A DNA stretch of 9,083 nt, taken from positions 1-9,083 of the forward strand of contig DUHF01000054.1 in the NCBI GenBank assembly GCA_013331015.1, in the 5' to 3' direction. This DNA is from Methanoregula sp. GTDB lineage: Archaea > Halobacteriota > Methanomicrobia > Methanomicrobiales > Methanospirillaceae. The notes beneath the pieces are model-generated. The model was not told the origin of the DNA, searched no databases, and worked only from the letters and a program-made list of their open reading frames with translations. Below are positions 5,334 to 9,083 of the stretch, in pieces; the first letter of the stretch is position 1, and each line of letters opens with the position of its first letter. Made by a program: the position numbers and the translations under genes.

Positions 5334-5345
5334 TAAATAAAAAAA
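5334..5345 (-). terminator. T-rich tract after pmbA (archaeal-type terminator, or TATA-like element for crcB)
   Basis: The minus strand reads TTTTTTTATTTA, 73 bases after the pmbA stop codon and after a GC-rich patch. Oligo-T tracts are the usual archaeal termination signal. The same string resembles a TATA box; if used that way, crcB transcription would start near 5310 with a leader of about 75-80 bases. Confidence 0.4.
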
Positions 5346-5368
5346 CGCGGGCGCTTTTTGTCACGGGA

Positions 5369-5385
5369 AAGATCGTAACGATCTT
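5369..5385. repeat. Perfect inverted repeat downstream of pmbA
   Basis: AAGATCGT and ACGATCTT (5369-5376 and 5378-5385) form a perfect dyad about one centre base; as RNA it would be a seven-pair stem with a three-base loop. It lies 33 bases after the pmbA stop. There is no adjacent T-run, so it may protect the 3' end of the transcript or bind a protein. Confidence 0.35.
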
Positions 5386-5417
5386 CATGGGTATCTTCAG
5401 GACAGGGCCTGCAATCT

Positions 5418-6722
5418 TCATTTGCCGATGATGCGCTGGTTATGTATCCTTACGGAAGGCAGAATCATCGATCCGAGGTTACGGGTGTCATTCCCGAGCC
5501 CCGCGATGGTGTGGTGAAGATCAAAGACATTGCCGGAGAGCATGGCGCTCCGTACCGGTTCCTGGTACTCCCCGCCTTCCATGAAGAAGGCATTCGAGAG
5601 TTCGACCGAGAACTCCCCGCTCAGGGGGTTTGCCGTATGGGCACCGATGAGGTTATGGATTGAGAGGACCCGCTCGTCATCCAGGGTTCCCCGCTCTCCG
5701 TCAACGACAAGGTTGTGGTGGCCGATCCCCGGCAAACCTCCATACCCGCCACGGGACGCGCTTCCCGTGCTCTCCCTGCCGTACCGGTACGCGGTCTTGA
5801 GATCATAGGCAAATGCCCTGAGAATCCCCTTCTCGATAAAATCGATCCTCCGGGTCGGGGTGCCCTCGGCATCCCACCGGGTGCTCCCGCCTGCGCCGGG
5901 GAGATGGGGGTCATCATACAGGGAGAGCCCTTCAGATGCCACCGGCTGGCCAAGCATGCCGGCAAACTTCGAGCGGCCGGCATGGACACTTCGACCGTTC
6001 AGGGCGGGGACAAAGACGTTCCCGAGAAGCTCGGCCCAGGCAAGAGGAGAGAGCAGGAGATCATAGGACCCGGACGGGATGTCGGTACCCTTCGCGGATT
6101 CGCTGGCAAAGAAGCCTGCCCGCTCCCCCACATGGGCCGGGTCAATCCGGTCCAGTGCCCAGGAACTGTCGAACTCGTAGCCGGTTGACTGCCCGTGGAT
6201 CGCTTCAAGGGAGACCGAGACGCCGGTGTGCTCATCGCTGTACCGCACACCGTGGCTGTTGGCAAGGAGGACGCGGGTGGTCGAGAGCCCGGCAGAACCG
6301 GCGGTCACCTCCGCGTCGTGTTCCTGTGCGCCGGAGAGCATGGTCTCCAGGAGCTCGCGGGCGGTTGCCGGTTCAACGGTAAGATCCGGATCGAACGCGA
6401 GCGGGGTCATCGGGAGATCTGAAGGGCCGGGCAGCCCGCCCCATTCCTGGGGGGTTGCGAGTTTTCCGCTCGCGATGGCGGCTTTGAGGCATTCCCGCCA
6501 CTCCTCCTTGTTGTTGGTGCTCGAGGATCCGATCCGTCCCTTATGGATCGTGCGGATGCCAAGCCCGCAGTCGCGGGACGTTGTTGCAAGGCTCACCTTT
6601 GTTGTTTTGAGTTCAGCCGAGACACTCTCGCCTTCTACAGAGAAGACCTCGACTTCGTCAACACTCTTCTCCGCTTCCCGGATCAGGTCGTCAATCCACG
6701 CCACTGCCACCCACCACCGCAT
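5418..6722 (-). CDS. pmbA: TldE/PmbA, non-metal partner of the TldD protease
   Basis: A U62-family protein of about 434 residues, partner of TldD in a cytosolic heterodimeric metalloprotease known from bacteria to cleave unfolded or modified peptides such as microcin B17 precursor. It shares the TldD-like layout: an N-terminal EVEVF strand region, a central domain, and a DDP...DAEGTPTRR segment (270-292). At the position of the zinc helix it has SPLAWAELLG (225-234) with no HExxxH, as expected for TldE. The start is uncertain. ATG at 6722 overlaps tldD by 32 bases and lacks a clear ribosome site; GTG at 6710 or 6704 follows GGTGG-rich sequence, and family members usually begin near there. A GTG at 6752 is also open. 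It is translationally linked to tldD. Confidence 0.9.
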   Translation of the reverse strand: MRWWVAVAWIDDLIREAEKSVDEVEVFSVEGESVSAELKTTKVSLATTSRDCGLGIRTIHKGRIGSSSTNNKEEWRECLKAAIASGKLATPQEWGGLPGPSDLPMTPLAFDPDLTVEPATARELLETMLSGAQEHDAEVTAGSAGLSTTRVLLANSHGVRYSDEHTGVSVSLEAIHGQSTGYEFDSSWALDRIDPAHVGERAGFFASESAKGTDIPSGSYDLLLSPLAWAELLGNVFVPALNGRSVHAGRSKFAGMLGQPVASEGLSLYDDPHLPGAGGSTRWDAEGTPTRRIDFIEKGILRAFAYDLKTAYRYGRESTGSASRGGYGGLPGIGHHNLVVDGERGTLDDERVLSIHNLIGAHTANPLSGEFSVELSNAFFMEGGEYQEPVRSAMLSGNVFDLHHTIAGLGNDTRNLGSMILPSVRIHNQRIIGK

Positions 6723-8022
6723 CGCATAAGAGAATATACGGAGCCCCGTCACTCACCGGCACGCTCTGGCCGCCTTTACCGCAGTATCCCGGGCTCATCT
6801 TCCGCTCGTTCCCGCACAGGGTTATCCCGTGGAGGGTCGAGAGGATATCGCCAGAGAGCGAGACGTCCCGTACCATCGTTGTGCATTCGCCGTTCTCGAC
6901 CAGGTAGCCGTACTCGGCATTGAACTGGAAGACCCCCCGGCCCGGATCCACCTGCCCGCCCCGGGAGCCGACAAGGTAGATCCCGTTTTTGCATTCCGAG
7001 AAGATCTCCTCGTTGGTGGCATCGCCTTCCTGGATGAACGTGTTGCTCATCCGCACCAGCGGGGGTTCGCCGGGCATTGCCCGGGCATGGCCGGCACAGC
7101 CGTTCCCGACCGAGGCAAGGGACTCGCGGTTGTGCAGGAAGGCGTTGATGACCCCTTTTCTGATGATCTCGGTCCGTTTCACAGAAACACCCTCGGCATC
7201 CACCGGGTCGAACCCGAACTCGGGGAGGGTCGGATCGTCCACGATGGTGAGGTTCTCGTTTCCGATCCGCTCCCCGGTCCTCCCTTTCAGGACCGAGTTG
7301 CCCTCATGGATCAGGTCGCCCTCGCTGGCATGCCCGACCGCCTCGTGAGCAAAGACACCGGCCAGTTCCGGGTCAAGGATCGCGTGCATCTTCCCGCCTT
7401 TGGGGAGGACGGCATCAAGGAGGGAGACGGCAGTCTCCGCTGCCTTCCGGCCAACCTCCTGCTGGTGGCGGAGGTTGAACCCGTGGATGGAGTGCTCGCG
7501 CTCGTACCCCATCTGGACGTTGCCGTTCCGGGAAGCTACCGCGAGCACATTGAAGCCGCTCCTTCCCATCCGGTACTCGTACTCGTTGCCGGAACTATCC
7601 AGGAACCGGACCCGTTCGTCCCTCTCGACATAGTTGGCCCGGCGGTTGACGATCCCCTCGCGGACTACGCCAGCCTCGATCTCGGCAAGGAGCCGGGATT
7701 TCTCTTCGATATCCACATCCCGGGGATCTTCTTTTACGGGAGGGACGGGCAGGATTCCATGCAGCACGTCCCCAAGTCTCACGGGCTCATCCGTGATATT
7801 TGCCAGCCGGGCCGCCTGTTGTAAAAGTTCATCAAATTTTGTCCCGGTGCAGGGGGTGTAATTGTCGATCTGGAGCACACCCCAGCCGGATTTCACCAGT
7901 ACCCGCAGGACCGCCTTGTTGAAAAATGAGGTTCCGGCAGATTCCACTACGCCATTGTCGATATCGATGTGGGTGGATGCGCCGGTCACCTGCCGCAGGT
8001 CATAATACGAGATATCGTGCAT
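6691..8022 (-). CDS. tldD: TldD zinc metalloprotease subunit
   Basis: A 443-residue TldD, the catalytic subunit of the TldD/TldE protease. The zinc-binding helix is HEAVGH (226-231), with E227 as the catalytic glutamate, followed by the conserved ASEGD. The third ligand is probably C414 in GYCGKGGQ near the C-terminus. DDPTLPEFGFDPVDAEGV (262-279) is the family signature around the active site. Length is slightly shorter than the E. coli protein but includes all parts. The start at 8022 lies five bases after the lonB stop; the ribosome site is weak, so coupling to lonB translation is likely. Its 3' end overlaps the start region of pmbA. Natural substrates in archaea are unknown. Confidence 0.95.
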   Translation of the reverse strand: MHDISYYDLRQVTGASTHIDIDNGVVESAGTSFFNKAVLRVLVKSGWGVLQIDNYTPCTGTKFDELLQQAARLANITDEPVRLGDVLHGILPVPPVKEDPRDVDIEEKSRLLAEIEAGVVREGIVNRRANYVERDERVRFLDSSGNEYEYRMGRSGFNVLAVASRNGNVQMGYEREHSIHGFNLRHQQEVGRKAAETAVSLLDAVLPKGGKMHAILDPELAGVFAHEAVGHASEGDLIHEGNSVLKGRTGERIGNENLTIVDDPTLPEFGFDPVDAEGVSVKRTEIIRKGVINAFLHNRESLASVGNGCAGHARAMPGEPPLVRMSNTFIQEGDATNEEIFSECKNGIYLVGSRGGQVDPGRGVFQFNAEYGYLVENGECTTMVRDVSLSGDILSTLHGITLCGNERKMSPGYCGKGGQSVPVSDGAPYILLCDAVVGGSGVD

Positions 8023-8027
8023 CGTGC

Positions 8028-9083
8028 TCAGGCCGTTGTCTGGTTGAGGGGCGGTGCATCGATGAGCATCTCGGTTGATCTCAGGGCCATCTTCCTGAGC
8101 TTGGCGAGGAACCCTTCCGTGTTCTCGGGAACGAGCGCATATTTCAGGACATCTTCGATATTGTCAACCGGAATGATCGTGACCATGGACTTGAACCGTT
8201 CCTCGATGAGGACATCCCCGACATTCATGCGGGGGATGAGGACGGTCCTGATACCGGCCTTTGCCGCTGCTTCGATCTTGTACGTCACGCCACCGACAGG
8301 AAGGACATCCCCGCGAACGGAGAGTGAACCGGTCATGGCGATGTCCTGCCGGACCGGGATCCCTTCGATCGCGCTCACAACCGCGGTTGCCACGCTCACC
8401 GATGCGGAATCGCCCTCGACCCCCATGTAGGTGCCGATGAACTGGATATGAATATCGATATTCCGGACATCCTTGCCGGTGAACTTCTTCAAGAGCGCAC
8501 TGACGTTCTTGATGGACTCCTGGGCGATCTCCTTGAGCATCCCGGTTGCAATCACCGTGCCGCTCGCACCCTGCGCGGGAGTCACTTCCGCCATGATGGG
8601 GAGGACTGAACCGGCATCGCTGCCGGTAACGGCAAGACCATTGACCCTGCCGACACGGGTACCTTCGACCACGGTCATCTCGTACTCGCGCAGGTGGCGG
8701 GTGATCTCGTCCGAGACCTGGTCCTCGATGGACCGGGCAGTCTTCTTGGCGGTGATGACATGCGCCGCAGTGGTTATCGTGGCATTCTCCTGCCGTGCAA
8801 TATCGCCAGCAACGCGGATCAGGCCGCCCATGTCCCGGAGCTTGAGGGTTAAGTGGCCCTTACGGTTGGACCTGCGGCGGGCTTCCCGGATGATCTCGTC
8901 AATGGCACTCTGGTCGAAGTGCGGGATCTTCCCGTCGTTCTTGACCTCCTGCGCAATGAACCGCACATACTTCTCCCGGTTCTCGGGCGTGTCATCCATG
9001 CTCTCGGCCATGTAGACCTCGTAGCCGTACCCGCGGATACGGGAGCGGAGTGCCGGGTGCATTCCCGATATTGCATCAATGTT
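8028..9083 (-). CDS. lonB: Archaeal LonB membrane protease, C-terminal part (gene runs off the window)
   Basis: An ATP-dependent Lon protease of the archaeal LonB type, normally membrane-anchored and degrading misfolded and regulatory proteins. The open frame continues to base 9083 without a start, so 351 C-terminal residues are seen; the AAA+ Walker motifs and membrane segments lie outside. Visible are the end of the AAA+ module, beginning NIDAISGMHPALRSRIRGYG (the arginine-finger/sensor region), a helical lid, and the proteolytic domain. The catalytic dyad is Ser in VEGDSAS (codon 8408..8406) and Lys in PVGGVTYK, 43 residues later, the same spacing as in E. coli Lon. The ATG at 9062 is internal and not the true start. 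tldD follows after five bases. Confidence 0.96.
   Translation of the reverse strand, partial: NIDAISGMHPALRSRIRGYGYEVYMAESMDDTPENREKYVRFIAQEVKNDGKIPHFDQSAIDEIIREARRRSNRKGHLTLKLRDMGGLIRVAGDIARQENATITTAAHVITAKKTARSIEDQVSDEITRHLREYEMTVVEGTRVGRVNGLAVTGSDAGSVLPIMAEVTPAQGASGTVIATGMLKEIAQESIKNVSALLKKFTGKDVRNIDIHIQFIGTYMGVEGDSASVSVATAVVSAIEGIPVRQDIAMTGSLSVRGDVLPVGGVTYKIEAAAKAGIRTVLIPRMNVGDVLIEERFKSMVTIIPVDNIEDVLKYALVPENTEGFLAKLRKMALRSTEMLIDAPPLNQTTA

Larger units (their letters stand above)
5265..5352 (-). promoter_or_regulatory. crcB leader with mutually exclusive stems
   Basis: Reading the minus strand, CGCGGGCATT (5289..5280) can pair three ways: with GCCCGCG (5352..5346), with AATGCCC (5311..5305, seven perfect pairs, directly followed by a T-run), or with GATGCC (5270..5265), which would place that T-run in a loop. 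This is the layout of a terminator with an antiterminator. A further hairpin, TGCCA/TGGCA (5329..5325 with 5317..5313), lies inside. The 184-base gap 5234-5417 holds no gene. The elements may equally be the end of the pmbA transcript. Confidence 0.4.

Noticed and set aside
5234..5345. A fluoride aptamer in the crcB leader, suggested by TTGATGCCTGAT on the minus strand.
   Set aside because: There is no GGNGATG hairpin upstream, no AACYGC segment and no loop strand complementary to the 3' end in the right order, so the likeness is limited to a few bases.
5369..5385. The AAGATCGT/ACGATCTT dyad as an intrinsic terminator.
   Set aside because: It is not followed by a T-run on either strand at the needed distance, so it is kept only as an inverted repeat.
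6829..7824. A 331-codon plus-strand open frame opposite tldD.
   Set aside because: The minus strand encodes a full TldD with its zinc motif; the antisense frame has no recognisable domain and is a typical GC-rich shadow.

Overview
The window looks like chromosomal DNA from a methanogenic archaeon, most likely of the Methanomicrobiales (Methanoregula/Methanosphaerula type). This is inferred from an archaeal-type LonB protease, archaeal gene order and translation signals, purine-rich Shine-Dalgarno sites complementary to the 16S tail, T-run style ends, and a GC-rich codon pattern. No RNA gene, insertion sequence, CRISPR array or prophage gene was seen.

Layout. Positions 1-132 are mostly non-coding, and the minus-strand start of a further gene may lie at 22..1. 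A minus-strand dynamin-like GTPase follows (133..1941). A 418-base divergent region (1942-2359) separates it from a plus-strand enolase gene (2360..3643) and a short unrecognised gene six bases behind it (3650..4117). These converge on a minus-strand cassette of two abutting crcB fluoride-channel genes and a DUF190 gene (5233 down to 4134). A 184-base leader (5234-5417) separates this cassette from a tight minus-strand protease cluster: tldE/pmbA (5418..6722), tldD (6691..8022) and the 3' part of lonB (8028 to the window end).

The main result is in the divergent region. I read three copies of the fluoride riboswitch (crcB motif) aptamer there. Two sit head to tail on the plus strand ahead of enolase (2158..2204 and 2212..2258, exactly 54 bases apart). 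A third is on the minus strand ahead of the dynamin-like GTPase (2057..2011). Each has the P1 hairpin, the loop-to-3' pseudoknot (6 pairs), the AACYGC segment and the CUGAU segment. Enolase is a classic fluoride target and CrcB exports fluoride, so 2.0-5.2 kb reads as a fluoride-response island: target enzyme, exporter pair, DUF190 protein, an unknown small protein and, unexpectedly, a membrane-remodelling type GTPase. The two CrcB proteins have opposite charge bias, which suggests a fixed-orientation heteromeric channel. The crcB leader lacks a recognisable fluoride aptamer but has mutually exclusive stems next to a T-run, so it may use a different RNA switch or simply hold the pmbA terminator.

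The LonB-TldD-TldE genes form an ordinary-looking proteolysis cluster, probably one transcript. All functional statements rest on motifs read by eye; no database search or folding program was run.
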